52,853 nt of DNA from Rossellomorea sp. BNER (GTDB lineage: Bacteria > Bacillota > Bacilli > Bacillales > Bacillaceae_B), in assembly GCA_024213275.1 (NCBI GenBank), contig JANAVG010000025.1, forward strand, positions 1-52,853, given 5' to 3'. Position numbers and translations under genes: made by a program. The first letter of the stretch is position 1. Every line of letters begins with the position of its first letter. The notes below the pieces were generated by a model. It had not been told where the DNA came from and ran no database searches. It saw only the letters and a program-made list of their open reading frames with translations. This document shows positions 35,001 through 44,226 of the stretch, piece by piece.

Positions 35001-37231
35001 TTTAATGGAGCCGACGAAAATTTATTAAATAAAAAATTAAAATGGGTAGTAAACTCTTCAATTTTTTCTTTAACGAGTTTCGATACAAAATTACTGGGTG
35101 AATTATATCTCGAGTTTTTATTACTATAAAAATAAATCCAGTCTGGGGAATGGTGTTGTTCCACCGGCTTATAAATTCCACGCTGATCATGATAAATGTA
35201 GGGAAGCAACTGATTAGGAGTTAACCTTTTATAAATCTCCTCTGTTAAATCCTCTTGAATATTCTTATTTAATTCAATTTGATATGAAACTACTAACGGG
35301 TGTAAGGGGGAAAATTTTATTTCCCTAAATCCAGTTAGTGTCTCAACCGTTCCAATCTTTAAAATGTTCTTTTCCGATGAGGTTAATATTTTTCCATCAC
35401 CAATATTCTTAATATATTTTAAAACAGAGTTCACATACTCAATCGCCAATAGGGTCAACTCCTCATCCCAGAAGGTCAGGCTTGGAAGAAGGCCACTACT
35501 CTTAAAGTATTCAATAAAATCATTAAACTTCTCAGCAATATCACCTGGCAAGTCAAGTTCGTCTTTTTCTAACTCACCATTAATTTCTCTTAGAAATAAT
35601 GCTCCTTCTGTTACAAACAGTTTCTCTGCTTCTAGACTGTTTTTTAACTGAGTTTCTTTAATGTAGAAATCCTGATTCCCCTGTTTTAACTTTTCATCTT
35701 CGGTGTAGTATAAACTTTTTTTATTCTTATATTTTAATCTTTTAACATTTATACCCGTAATAGGTACAGGCTTTTGAATATCTTCACTAAGTCCAAATGG
35801 AATTTTAGTTTGTGATAACTGAAGCGTTAACTTTAATAAAACTTCATCATCTGATGAATATTCCTCATCTTTCTCTAAAATTAATTGATTTGAAACAGAT
35901 TCAGGAGTTACAGTCTTATTATTCTCCAAAAATATAGTCTCACTAGAAGTACTCCCGCTATTTAGAGTAATAGACCCCTTAAAATTCGGTATCTCAATGT
36001 ACTGTTCTTTTCTTATTATCTGTAATATATAGTTTGATTCTATTTCCCTAAAAAAATCTTTTTCAAACTCAATAACCGCAATTTTAAAGATGAAAGTAAC
36101 TCCATCCTCTTTATACTGAAACTTTGCAAATGTCGTATTTTCTCTTTCAGTATTTATCATAACAATAATCTTCTTTCCAGAAGTTGATGCTACATTATTA
36201 ACTTGATTTCTTAAGTTATCTTTCTTGACAAAACGGTCAAATAAAAAAGAGACACTTATTTCAGTTTTATGATCAGGATTGAAAATTATTACGTTCCTTT
36301 TGCGTTCTTTTGCTTTTGTACTACCATCGGACCTTTCCCAATATAAATCTTTTTCATCGTATTCAGCACCAAGATACTCTAATTCTTTCTTTTCCTTTTT
36401 CTTATTTTCAGATTGTTTTATAAAGTTATATTCATAATCCATCCATTCTTCTTGACTTAGTTTTTCAGCACCGTCTGAGTCAAAGTGAGACTCTAGTTCT
36501 TGTTCAGGGTCACCATACTTATGAATATTTTCAATTAAAGTAAACTTTTCATTATTTTCTTTCAAGCGATTCTCTAGTTCTTTCTCACTCATACTTTTAA
36601 GGTCTGGGTCTGAATCCTTAAACAAACCGAAATCTCTGTATGTTTTATCATCTATACCGTTATTTAAAACCCTAACTATTGGTTCATATTCGAATACTGA
36701 TGTACTAACATTCGTAACGTCTTCCTCAATTTTGGCAACGGCGAATTTCAACATACTTTTACTTACATTATCCAACTGACTTTTACTGATATTATCAGTT
36801 ATATCCTTCTTTAATGCAGAATGAGAAAGTGGCATTCCTTTTTTTTGTAAACTTTCTGTTCCTCCTACAATACTATCTAAGGTTGAATTATGAATAAATA
36901 ATATAGCTGTATCTTTAAATAAAGGGTCTTCCTTACCTACTTTATTTCTTAACGTTGTAAGGAAATCTGGAGTAATATTATTCAAATTTGTGGATATTAT
37001 GAGCTTTACCCCATTAAAGTTTATTGAAGAAGCTTTAAATGAAACTTCATCCCAATTAAAATCTTCAAATAAACTTTGTTGTTTGGCCAAGCTATTTAAA
37101 GCACTAGTTAATAAATTAACGTGCTCTTCATTTTCAAATTGAACATTAAACTTATCACCACTTTTTAATGTGTGATGAGAGAAATAATTAATGATTTTTT
37201 GAGCTAAATACTCATGAAATATACTTAACAT
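32096..37231 (-). CDS. dptH: DptH, ATPase of the phosphorothioation-dependent restriction complex
   Basis: A very large protein of about 1711 residues. The C-terminal 380 residues hold a FtsK/HerA-type ATPase with Walker A TGTMGTGKTQFTKSLI (near 1370) and Walker B KMILVDEADNFL (near 1600). The N-terminal part is long and helical, with a charged linker before the ATPase. DptF, DptG and DptH restrict DNA lacking phosphorothioates. I place the start at ATG 37231, six bases after GGTGATG, overlapping dptG by 20 bases; the open frame extends to 37252. Confidence 0.9.
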   Translation of the reverse strand: MLSIFHEYLAQKIINYFSHHTLKSGDKFNVQFENEEHVNLLTSALNSLAKQQSLFEDFNWDEVSFKASSINFNGVKLIISTNLNNITPDFLTTLRNKVGKEDPLFKDTAILFIHNSTLDSIVGGTESLQKKGMPLSHSALKKDITDNISKSQLDNVSKSMLKFAVAKIEEDVTNVSTSVFEYEPIVRVLNNGIDDKTYRDFGLFKDSDPDLKSMSEKELENRLKENNEKFTLIENIHKYGDPEQELESHFDSDGAEKLSQEEWMDYEYNFIKQSENKKKEKKELEYLGAEYDEKDLYWERSDGSTKAKERKRNVIIFNPDHKTEISVSFLFDRFVKKDNLRNQVNNVASTSGKKIIVMINTERENTTFAKFQYKEDGVTFIFKIAVIEFEKDFFREIESNYILQIIRKEQYIEIPNFKGSITLNSGSTSSETIFLENNKTVTPESVSNQLILEKDEEYSSDDEVLLKLTLQLSQTKIPFGLSEDIQKPVPITGINVKRLKYKNKKSLYYTEDEKLKQGNQDFYIKETQLKNSLEAEKLFVTEGALFLREINGELEKDELDLPGDIAEKFNDFIEYFKSSGLLPSLTFWDEELTLLAIEYVNSVLKYIKNIGDGKILTSSEKNILKIGTVETLTGFREIKFSPLHPLVVSYQIELNKNIQEDLTEEIYKRLTPNQLLPYIYHDQRGIYKPVEQHHSPDWIYFYSNKNSRYNSPSNFVSKLVKEKIEEFTTHFNFLFNKFSSAPLKLNAINLGDCREVLQGIFEYYSTMLKNKTNISNLIPIDLFIYGDEDSYNAFEEISFYDDVEETKSHFDIKLDAGTYSEEDLLNAFREKVHFYKRDESSDEYEYAHISFYELNQNIDETFYDMNNIETGISVNGLISSVTSVFLGDSYRTGFGTKFLGGEMNQLLNLSISLNSLARASSSQNPFKNKDTIVTAFSEQDLFQLDKIYESSHWVTFIEPKFDLNFFKNNQSSDKNLLILHYSDQYSSSTSYDAITVTQKSTQYQLLIKEFLVEKLGHENIDTSKIINLFNSINGDWLLRLIGNNTQFPREKISILSAVKFCLSYYYHPDIIWVPLSLEEVLRVSGAVGLKQSEGLFSAKNLGVSGTRSDDLLLIGIEDSKNGLKLHYYPVEVKIGSADINKAVQQVRATRKALDEFLQKGSFKNSIYRDFMVQLLLVSIKKMKLYNVWEEQKWDSILNGEIREKLISDDYKIVDTFNEYIQEGAIVSFLKGVHFKSEKILENVLQIELPVSRGYQYLIEDIEELKNMIHGGNTDFDETVLLKNKYFSLVNESNEDYDTETQEHQGEKSAKEGKENGQKDKENKVKPESSIQPLKVLFGHKLENKSTPLYWYPTDTSKIMHTNTGIIGTMGTGKTQFTKSLITQLYKNSHLNVNGTKIDILIFDYKGDYIKDDFINTTDAKVYDLFHLPYNPLALFKGERHKPMLPLHTANSIKETIGTAYGLGPVQRGLLRELIMEAYNKKGIDKARPDTWDLSAPTITDVYNIFLEREDIKEDSLTAALRDLADFEIFMPDSQSTKPLYELNDGITVINLSSYDEGMQNLVVGITLDTFYSQMQTNGHSQIKGEYRELTKMILVDEADNFLSKGFDSLKKILKEGREYGVGTILSTQFLSHFATTDNDYSQYLLTWIVHQVSDLKRKEVQAIFNTENREEEDRLMNKIRQLEKHQSIVTSVSSNKLEIMEDKPFWQLLNE

Positions 37232-38609
37232 ATTGTGCATCACCACTATCACTTTTTTTCTCTAATAAATTTAGTTTTTCATATAATTCAACTAATTCCC
37301 TTTTAGAATCTCTATCTAAATAAATTCCTCTTAATTCTAACTCTACAAATAAGTCATTGAGAGCAATCTTTTCTTTTTCTCCAATACAAACTTTCGTTAA
37401 CAAAATTATATATTCTTGTTTTAAATTAAGAGTATAACCAAGAGAGCCAGACTGTTTTAAGAAAGTCTTCTTTGAGAATTCATAAAATCCCTTAAAATAC
37501 TCCTGAGGTTTTTTCTTACGCGAAGAAGAATTCTTAAATTGAAAATCAATGTGATAAAATAAACCTCTTACACTATTTAAAGCTGGCTCTTCATATAGCT
37601 CAGATCGTTCATTTAATCCGTCCCAAGGGACATCTTTAACTCTTGCTTTATATTCTTTTGTCAGATTTATTAATTCATTATTTAGGATCTGTTTATGAGA
37701 TTCATCTAATGTTAAGACATAGTCTTGAAACTGCTTATATCCCATAAATTTATGTTTGTCCACAATAGAATTTATCATTTCTAAACAATTGACATGAGCA
37801 AACAATCTATGTAACTTTGGCTCAACTACCTTCCAACCCTCAGTATAACTTCTTCTAGTTTGCATCCTATTTTCCCAATTAAAGTTATAAAATAACGGAA
37901 AAATGGTTGGAGTCTCGTCAAAGAACTTATCTAAATGTAATATTAGCTGGGTTACATAGTAAAAATAATAATATTGTAATAGGTGTTGGAAATGCTGCAT
38001 AAAGATTTTTTTATTTTGAAGAAGAAATAGAAGGTCTTGGTTAAAACAACGACGTACATGTTCTAAAGAATTAACATAATCGCTCTTTCCTTTATAGCCT
38101 TCTTCAAGTATTGGTAAAGAATCATGCAGCAATTTTAAAAGTACATTTTTAGGTTGGTCATTGTAGGCATTATCAAATTTACTTTTTATCTCTTCGTTTG
38201 TTGAGATACTTGCCAAAAAATTACCGATATCAGACTGATTTTTGTCAGAAGAAATGTAATTAAAAAATTGCGGATGCGCAATTATAAGCTCATCATTCTC
38301 ATCAAAGAATACTTCATCTATAATATTTAACAATGAAGTACTACTTGTATTATTCATTGAAACGATTGTACGCACTTTATTAAATACAGATTCTTTATCA
38401 AAATTACTTTTCTTTTTTGAAGTAATCGCTCGTGAAAAAGCTCCAGATACCCCCCGAAAGCTTTCAATTTCATTATTACTCGCTGTAAATGGAAGGATTT
38501 TATACTTTTTCCCAGAAGTATGTTGTAACCTTAAAGTAGGTTCACTGTCTTTTTCTACAAATTTAAATGTTTTCTTAATCAGTTCATAATCTAAAATTCT
38601 GTATCCCAT
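37212..38609 (-). CDS. dptG: DptG, phosphorothioation-dependent restriction protein
   Basis: A 465-residue soluble protein without an obvious catalytic motif. Recognised by place between DptF and DptH and by its N-terminal style (YRILDYELIKKTFKFVEK, with KILPFTASNNEIESFRGVSG). DptG is the least understood part of the DptFGH complex. It begins three bases after the dptF stop and overlaps dptH. Confidence 0.85.
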   Translation of the reverse strand: MGYRILDYELIKKTFKFVEKDSEPTLRLQHTSGKKYKILPFTASNNEIESFRGVSGAFSRAITSKKKSNFDKESVFNKVRTIVSMNNTSSTSLLNIIDEVFFDENDELIIAHPQFFNYISSDKNQSDIGNFLASISTNEEIKSKFDNAYNDQPKNVLLKLLHDSLPILEEGYKGKSDYVNSLEHVRRCFNQDLLFLLQNKKIFMQHFQHLLQYYYFYYVTQLILHLDKFFDETPTIFPLFYNFNWENRMQTRRSYTEGWKVVEPKLHRLFAHVNCLEMINSIVDKHKFMGYKQFQDYVLTLDESHKQILNNELINLTKEYKARVKDVPWDGLNERSELYEEPALNSVRGLFYHIDFQFKNSSSRKKKPQEYFKGFYEFSKKTFLKQSGSLGYTLNLKQEYIILLTKVCIGEKEKIALNDLFVELELRGIYLDRDSKRELVELYEKLNLLEKKSDSGDAQYVKYIS

Positions 38610-38612
38610 AAC

Positions 38613-40376
38613 TTATTTCCCCTTAAACTCATATCCGAAGTCTTCATCATACGTAAGTAAAAAACTTTTTGAATACTTTCCGGTTTTCTCAGTAACAGTT
38701 AGAGTTTCTTGTTGGTTGCTAAATTCCACAATGTTATTAATAAAATCCACAAAATTAACAAAATTATTTTTGTCTTGTTTATTAGGTCTATACCCCTCAT
38801 TTATTCTCATCAACAATTGATACAATGGATAATCTACCCTAATTGAAAATACAGGTTCATCAATTCCCTGAATAATAAACTTTAAAGTCATGTATGGTAA
38901 AAATTTGTCTAACTCTTCTTTTTCTCTCTCATTTAAATCTTTGACATATTGTTTTATATCAATTGAAAGACTTATGGAATACTTTAGCTGATTCCTTCCT
39001 GGGTTAATATTTATCATTCCTGTTCCTGAATCACTTTTTCCATTCCATTCATAAATACTATTTATAACCTCTGTATAAAGTCCTTTTAAATTTTGCTTAT
39101 TACCCTTGTTCCAAAAATATAAATTATTAAGATAACTTTCATATATTGGATCATTAATATATAAAGCATTAATTCGGTCTTTTGCAACAAAAGCATAAAA
39201 ACGTAAAAGAGTATTTAGAGCTAATCCCCTATCTTCTTTTGTTATATTCTTAAGTGAATTTGTTAAGGAATCGTTAAGAATATCTTTAATATCAATGAAT
39301 TGATAAAATATCTTACTTATATCGGATGTATTAAAAAATGTAATGGTTAAGTTATCTAGTGTTTCTGAACGTTTGATCACTGGGTCAATTAAAGAAATAC
39401 TTTTGAAAGTGTCAGAAAACATACCAAAATTAAAAAATAAGTTAGGTAATAAAGCCGATAGGTAATTCCCTGGACTAACATTCTCTAAGTATTTATCAAC
39501 TTTACCTTTTTGGATCAATTGATCTATGTCACCATCTACAATTATGTTGTATAAAAAATTAAAGAAGGCACGCGATGAAATAATTGTTTTATATTTTAAT
39601 ACCAACTCAGCAACATATTTTATAATTGTTTGTTTTATTCGGTCCTGCATTAATAACTCATAATTGAATTTAATGGGGCAATTTTTTGAAACAGTACAGC
39701 TATTACATTTGTTAATGTAACTCTGATAAAAAGGATTTTCGTCTACCGTATCTGTTAATTTATTCAGTGCTTCATCCATATAGTGTGATTTTGGTCCTTC
39801 ACTTGTTAAAGAAAAAAGTTGATAGTCACTAAGATTTACAAACTGGAAATAGCTGTCTGGATCAAATTCATACTCTTCTATCTTTGGTTCGAGTATATTT
39901 GTAACTTTTACGAAATTGTGTAGTTTTGTGAAATCATTAGCGTATTGGGAATACAAGAAGTTATTTAAGGTTCCTAGATTTATTGCAAGTAAAATGCTTT
40001 TTTCAGGTTCTTTTCTCTCAAGCGCGGTATCTGCATATTCTCCAAGTACTTCAAATAATGTATCCATTGAGGTTTTGTTCGGTGCACTGCTTTCTGTTGC
40101 ATCATTGTGTATATAAAAATCATCTGATAAATACTTCATTTTTGTTTTGAGATAAGACAATAAATGAGATTTTCCATCCCCAACACTACCACATACTAAA
40201 ATTAAATGATTTTTCTCTGACTCCTTTACCCGTTGAATTAATGTACTTAATTCCTCTTCAACTTTTCGAGTAATATGCATGTATTGTTTAAAACTATTAA
40301 AAGAATCTATGTTTTCTACAGCCTCCTTAGAAGATTCCTTTAATTTACTTAGTTCACTTATTAAACACCCTTCCAT
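38613..40376 (-). CDS. dptF: DptF, P-loop protein of phosphorothioation-dependent restriction
   Basis: A 587-residue protein with Walker A LVCGSVGDGKSHLLSYL (residues 60-76) and a Cys cluster CNSCTVSKNCP near residue 222 that could bind a metal. These match DptF, an ATPase-like subunit of the restriction complex. ATG start five bases after GAGGTG. First gene of the dpt operon, with its own promoter 78 bases upstream. Confidence 0.88.
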   Translation of the reverse strand: MEGCLISELSKLKESSKEAVENIDSFNSFKQYMHITRKVEEELSTLIQRVKESEKNHLILVCGSVGDGKSHLLSYLKTKMKYLSDDFYIHNDATESSAPNKTSMDTLFEVLGEYADTALERKEPEKSILLAINLGTLNNFLYSQYANDFTKLHNFVKVTNILEPKIEEYEFDPDSYFQFVNLSDYQLFSLTSEGPKSHYMDEALNKLTDTVDENPFYQSYINKCNSCTVSKNCPIKFNYELLMQDRIKQTIIKYVAELVLKYKTIISSRAFFNFLYNIIVDGDIDQLIQKGKVDKYLENVSPGNYLSALLPNLFFNFGMFSDTFKSISLIDPVIKRSETLDNLTITFFNTSDISKIFYQFIDIKDILNDSLTNSLKNITKEDRGLALNTLLRFYAFVAKDRINALYINDPIYESYLNNLYFWNKGNKQNLKGLYTEVINSIYEWNGKSDSGTGMININPGRNQLKYSISLSIDIKQYVKDLNEREKEELDKFLPYMTLKFIIQGIDEPVFSIRVDYPLYQLLMRINEGYRPNKQDKNNFVNFVDFINNIVEFSNQQETLTVTEKTGKYSKSFLLTYDEDFGYEFKGK

Positions 40377-40453
40377 ATACTCACCTCTTTTAATCAGTTA
40401 TATATTACCCATGTTCCTCTATCTCAAGGCACCATAAATATTTCTATATTTTT

Positions 40454-40482
40454 ATTATAAAGTAATATCAGGTGTTATGTAA
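40454..40482 (-). promoter_or_regulatory. promoter of the dpt operon
   Basis: On the minus strand TTACAT (40477-40482), a 17-base spacer, and a perfect TATAAT (40454-40459). The restriction genes therefore have a promoter separate from the modification genes. Confidence 0.7.
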
Positions 40483-40646
40483 TGAAAGGATCCTTTTAGT
40501 TATTATTATTCCCAATTTTCAACAAATTTAAATTAAGAGTGTACTTTAGGTTTACTTCTGGTCAATTAGTTTCGGTTAAAAATAGTTCTTTATATCATAT
40601 CTTGTTATTTCCTAATTTTCTGAGATTAAGGCAAAGTTTTTCTTAA

Positions 40647-41083
40647 TTAACCTTCCCAATATTCACTAAGGCTATCGTCTATGTCATTTATCCAGTAATA
40701 CATAAATAGAATCTCAAGATATTGCTTTTTTCCTCTAATAAAAGCCTTGTTTGATATTTTTTTATATACATAATTAATACTGAAAAAGTTACTCTTTTGT
40801 TTAATATTATAATCGTATTTTTGTGAATTATCTTTACTCCTTACCTTATGTTTTGGTGGCCAAAGTTCAAGGTTATTATCAAAGCGGTTAACCCAATCAA
40901 AAGCAAATGCCAGTATATTGACCCTATGCTTAATCCAAGTTTTTTCAACCCATTCAATAGCTATGGACTACAATTTGAAAGATATATTTCAACTACAATA
41001 TAAATATTTTCTATCACCGTTGCATTGTCGATGATGTGAAATTGTCCGCCATGTTCAATTTCAAATAATGGTGTTTTTCTCAA
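40647..41083 (-). pseudogene. decayed island gene, unknown
   Basis: Two minus-strand frames join into one coding stretch: KTPLFEIEHGGQFHIIDNAT onward, then, after a shift near 40968, AIEWVEKTWIKHRVNILAFA and on to SLSEYWEG and a stop at 40647. There is no Met at the second part. About 145 residues if repaired. Family not recognised. It lies between dptF and the broken recombinase. Confidence 0.5.
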
Positions 41084-41190
41084 TTTGTTACCTTTAAATA
41101 AAATGTTTAACTATTCAAAATTCGATGTTCAAATTATAATGAAATTTTCCCTGAAGCCCGGAAGCCGGGGCATAAAAAAAGCGTTATAAT

Positions 41191-41876
41191 AAATTTGCTT
41201 TGGAACATGAAAGAAGATTTTTAGAAACCGGAAAAAGACCAATGTATTACCCTATCCCGTTTGTGTTCTTCAAACATTTGGCGTAGTTGCTTCAAGATTA
41301 CCCCATCTTTTTAATGCTTGCTTATACAGGAATACGAGCAGGTGAACTATGCGCACTAAAATGGGGCGATGTTAACATGGAAGAACTGACCATTAGCATT
41401 ACTAAAACATACTACAACCCCACAAATAATAAAAAGAAGTATACATTGTTAACACCTAAAACATTAAGTCTATACGTGTAATTGATGTGGATGAGACCGT
41501 AATCAATGAATTAAAGGACCATAAATCAATTCAAAAGAAAGCGATTATGAGACATCGTGATATATATCATAATAATGACTTTATTTTTACGCATATGGAT
41601 GATGAAACACCTGGTTACCCCCTTTATATTAAAAAAATAGAAAACAGAATGAATCGTTTATTGAAGGTAGCAGGATTAAACATCAACCTTACCCCGCGTT
41701 CTTTACGTCATACCCATACATCGTTGCTGGCACAAGCGGGAGTAGGTCTACCTCAGATAATGGAACGATTAGGTCATAAAGACGAAGATACTACAAAGAA
41801 TATTTACTTGCATGTCACAAAAGAAATGAAAAAAGAGGCTTCCCAAAAGTTCAAAGAACTAATGGAAAACCTCTAA
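41191..41876 (+). pseudogene. broken tyrosine recombinase (island integrase)
   Basis: The catalytic domain of a phage-type integrase is readable: Arg in LAYTGIRAGELCALKWGD, then His-x-x-Arg in LRHTHTSLLAQAGV and LGHKDEDTTKNIYLHV with the catalytic Tyr. It is interrupted by an in-frame TAG at 41284-41286 and a one-base shift near 41465, and the N-terminal half is missing. It sits next to attR, pointing at groEL. The island is therefore probably no longer self-mobile. Confidence 0.85.
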
Positions 41877-41960
41877 TTTTGAGCCTTATCAGGGTTCAAT
41901 GTTACCCTTAATGGGACATTGAAGGCAAGATCACTATCATATCAAGGGATAATGGGGCGA

Positions 41961-41981
41961 TATTACATCATGCCGCCCATT
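41961..41981. repeat. right attachment site (attR) at the groEL end
   Basis: The 21-bp direct repeat that covers the groEL stop and last codons. On the island side it is preceded by AAGGGATAATGGGG, the mirror of the arm beyond the left copy. Confidence 0.9.
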
Positions 41982-43594
41982 CCACCCATTCCACCCATGT
42001 CAGGCATACCGCCGCCTGCATTTTCTTCAGGAATGTCTGCTACAACGGCTTCAGTTGTTAAGAACATTGCTGCAACAGATGCTGCGTTTTGAAGTGCAGA
42101 GCGTGTAACTTTCGTTGGATCTACGATACCAGAGTCGATCATGTTGACCCAGTCTCCAGTTGCTGCGTTGAATCCTACTCCTACTTCTTCTTTCTTTAAG
42201 CGCTCAACAATGATGGACCCTTCAAGGCCAGCATTGTGTGCGATTTGACGGATTGGCTCTTCAAGTGCACGAAGAACGATATTGATTCCAGTTGCTACAT
42301 CACCATCAGCGTCAATGCCAGATACTTTGTTATATACGTTAACAAGTGCTGTACCACCACCGGAAACGATTCCTTCTTCTACTGCTGCACGAGTAGAGTT
42401 TAGAGCATCTTCAATACGAAGTTTACGTTCTTTAAGCTCAGTTTCTGTAGCTGCACCAACTTTAACTACTGCTACTCCACCAGCTAGCTTCGCTAAACGC
42501 TCTTGTAGTTTTTCTTTATCGAATTCAGAAGTTGTTTCTTCTAATTGTGTACGGATTTGGTTTACGCGGCCAGCGATTTTCTCTGACTCACCAGCGCCTT
42601 CAACAACCGTTGTGTTTTCTTTTGTAACCACAATTTTAGAAGCGCGACCAAGTTGAGTGATGTTTGCAGATTTAAGATCTAATCCAAGATCCTCTGTAAT
42701 CACTTCTCCACCTGTAAGGATGGCAAGGTCTTCAAGCATTGCTTTACGGCGGTCACCGAAGCCAGGAGCTTTAACCGCTACTACATTAAATGTTCCACGC
42801 AGTTTGTTCAATACAAGTGTAGCAAGTGCTTCACCTTCAACATCTTCAGCTACAATTAGTAATGGTTTGCTTTGTTGGACAACTTGCTCAAGAACTGGCA
42901 GGATTTCTTGAATGTTACCAATCTTCTTATCTGTAATTAAGATATATGGATCTTCAAGGACTGCTTCCATTTTATCAGAATCCGTAACCATGTATGGAGA
43001 AGCATATCCACGGTCAAATTGCATACCTTCTACTACATCTAGCTCTGTAGTGAAGCCTTTAGATTCTTCGATTGTGATAACACCGTCGTTACCAACACGC
43101 TCCATTGCTTCTGCAATAAGTTGACCTACTTCTTCGTCAGCAGCAGAAATAGCAGCAACTTGTGCAATAGACTCTTTTCCTTCGATTGGCTTAGAGATTG
43201 CTTTAAGCTCTTCAATCGCTGTTAGAACCGCTTTTTCGATTCCTTTACGTACGCCTACTGGATTTGCTCCAGCTGTTACGTTTTTAAGACCTTCACGGAT
43301 CATTGCTTGAGCAAGAACCGTTGCTGTCGTAGTACCATCACCAGCAATTTCATTTGTTTTGCTAGCTACTTCTGCAACAAGCTTTGCACCCATGTTTTCG
43401 AATGCATCTTCAAGTTCGATTTCTTTTGCGATTGTTACACCATCATTTGTGATGAGTGGAGAACCGAATTTTTTCTCAAGAACGACATTACGTCCTTTAG
43501 GTCCAAGTGTTACTTTAACTGCATTTGCTAATTGATCTACACCGCGAAGCATTGAGCGACGAGCTTCTTCGCTGAATTTAATATCTTTAGCCAT
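41963..43594 (-). CDS. groEL: chaperonin GroEL
   Basis: A 543-residue 60-kDa chaperonin with the standard start AKDIKFSEEARRSMLRGVDQ, the ATP-site motifs TLGPKGRNVVLEKKFG and IAGDGTTTATVLAQ, and the Gly/Met-rich C-terminus GGMPDMGGMGGMGGMM. It forms the folding chamber with GroES. Its last codons are the island attachment site, and the insertion leaves the protein unchanged. Strong AGGAGG site. Confidence 0.98.
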   Translation of the reverse strand: MAKDIKFSEEARRSMLRGVDQLANAVKVTLGPKGRNVVLEKKFGSPLITNDGVTIAKEIELEDAFENMGAKLVAEVASKTNEIAGDGTTTATVLAQAMIREGLKNVTAGANPVGVRKGIEKAVLTAIEELKAISKPIEGKESIAQVAAISAADEEVGQLIAEAMERVGNDGVITIEESKGFTTELDVVEGMQFDRGYASPYMVTDSDKMEAVLEDPYILITDKKIGNIQEILPVLEQVVQQSKPLLIVAEDVEGEALATLVLNKLRGTFNVVAVKAPGFGDRRKAMLEDLAILTGGEVITEDLGLDLKSANITQLGRASKIVVTKENTTVVEGAGESEKIAGRVNQIRTQLEETTSEFDKEKLQERLAKLAGGVAVVKVGAATETELKERKLRIEDALNSTRAAVEEGIVSGGGTALVNVYNKVSGIDADGDVATGINIVLRALEEPIRQIAHNAGLEGSIIVERLKKEEVGVGFNAATGDWVNMIDSGIVDPTKVTRSALQNAASVAAMFLTTEAVVADIPEENAGGGMPDMGGMGGMGGMM

Positions 43595-43654
43595 TTTGAA
43601 ACAACCTCCTCGTATTAGTAAACGTAAGTGTATGTTTTAAGCTATTATCTTTAA

Positions 43655-43942
43655 TTACTCACCAACAACAGCAAGAATATCGCTATCACGAAGGATTAAA
43701 TATTCTGTGCCTTGGTATTTCACTTCTGTACCAGCATATTTAGAGAAGATGATTCTATCGCCCTCAGCAACTTCAAGAGCAACTTTCTCACCGCTATCAA
43801 GAACGCGACCTGTACCTACAGCAACAACCTTACCTTCTTGCGGTTTCTCTTTTGCTGAATCAGGAAGAACAATACCGCTTGCAGTTTTCTCTTCAGATTC
43901 TACTAGTTCAATAACAACGCGATCACCTAGTGGTTTTAACAA
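43655..43942 (-). CDS. groES: co-chaperonin GroES
   Basis: A 95-residue lid of the chaperonin: LKPLGDRVVIELVESEEKTA, mobile loop GIVLPDSAKEKPQ, and EYLILRDSDILAVVGE. The start is TTG 43942, nine bases after GGAGG, giving the usual N-terminus; there is no ATG there. First gene of the CIRCE-controlled groESL operon. Confidence 0.96.
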   Translation of the reverse strand: MLKPLGDRVVIELVESEEKTASGIVLPDSAKEKPQEGKVVAVGTGRVLDSGEKVALEVAEGDRIIFSKYAGTEVKYQGTEYLILRDSDILAVVGE

Positions 43943-43987
43943 GTGAAACAACCTCCTCAGTAGTTATGTAAAAATTAAGTTTATTTA

Positions 43988-44014
43988 TTAGCACTCGAAC
44001 TCGTCGAGTGCTAA
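43988..44014. promoter_or_regulatory. CIRCE operator (HrcA binding site)
   Basis: TTAGCACTC, nine bases, GAGTGCTAA: a perfect CIRCE element between the promoter and groES. HrcA represses groESL here until heat shock. Confidence 0.97.
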
Positions 44015-44021
44015 CACAACT

Positions 44022-44053
44022 ATTATAATAAATAATTCGTATTCATTTTGCAA
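44022..44053 (-). promoter_or_regulatory. sigma-A promoter of groESL
   Basis: On the minus strand TTGCAA (44048-44053), 17 bases, TATTAT (44025-44030), with TATAAT three bases on. CIRCE lies directly downstream, at the expected transcription start. Confidence 0.75.
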
Positions 44054-44226
44054 GTATCCTGATAAATATTTTCATGAATTTTTTCTAAAAGCACACCCTA
44101 ATACTATATGTATATATCTTCACAAATATAACACCTTTTTAAAAGAATGCCTCTTATTTGAACCTATCCTTGTTTACTAGTAGAATTGAAAAGAATATAT
44201 GACCATATTAGAAGGAGTTCGTTGTA

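Larger units (their letters stand above)
24628..41981. mobile_element. 17.4-kb DNA phosphorothioation genomic island in groEL 3' end
   Basis: Bounded by 21-bp direct repeats of the groEL end and carrying a broken tyrosine recombinase beside the right repeat, the dnd modification operon, the dpt restriction operon and small decayed genes. Joining the island ends rebuilds a site with inverted arms AAGGGATAATGGG / CCCATTATCCCTT around the core, the usual form of a tyrosine recombinase crossover site. The insertion restores the groEL stop codon exactly. Confidence 0.9.

Noticed and set aside
42282..43124. Plus-strand genes opposite groEL
   Set aside because: Open frames with Ser/Thr/Ala-rich composition lie antisense to groEL; they come from its codon pattern.
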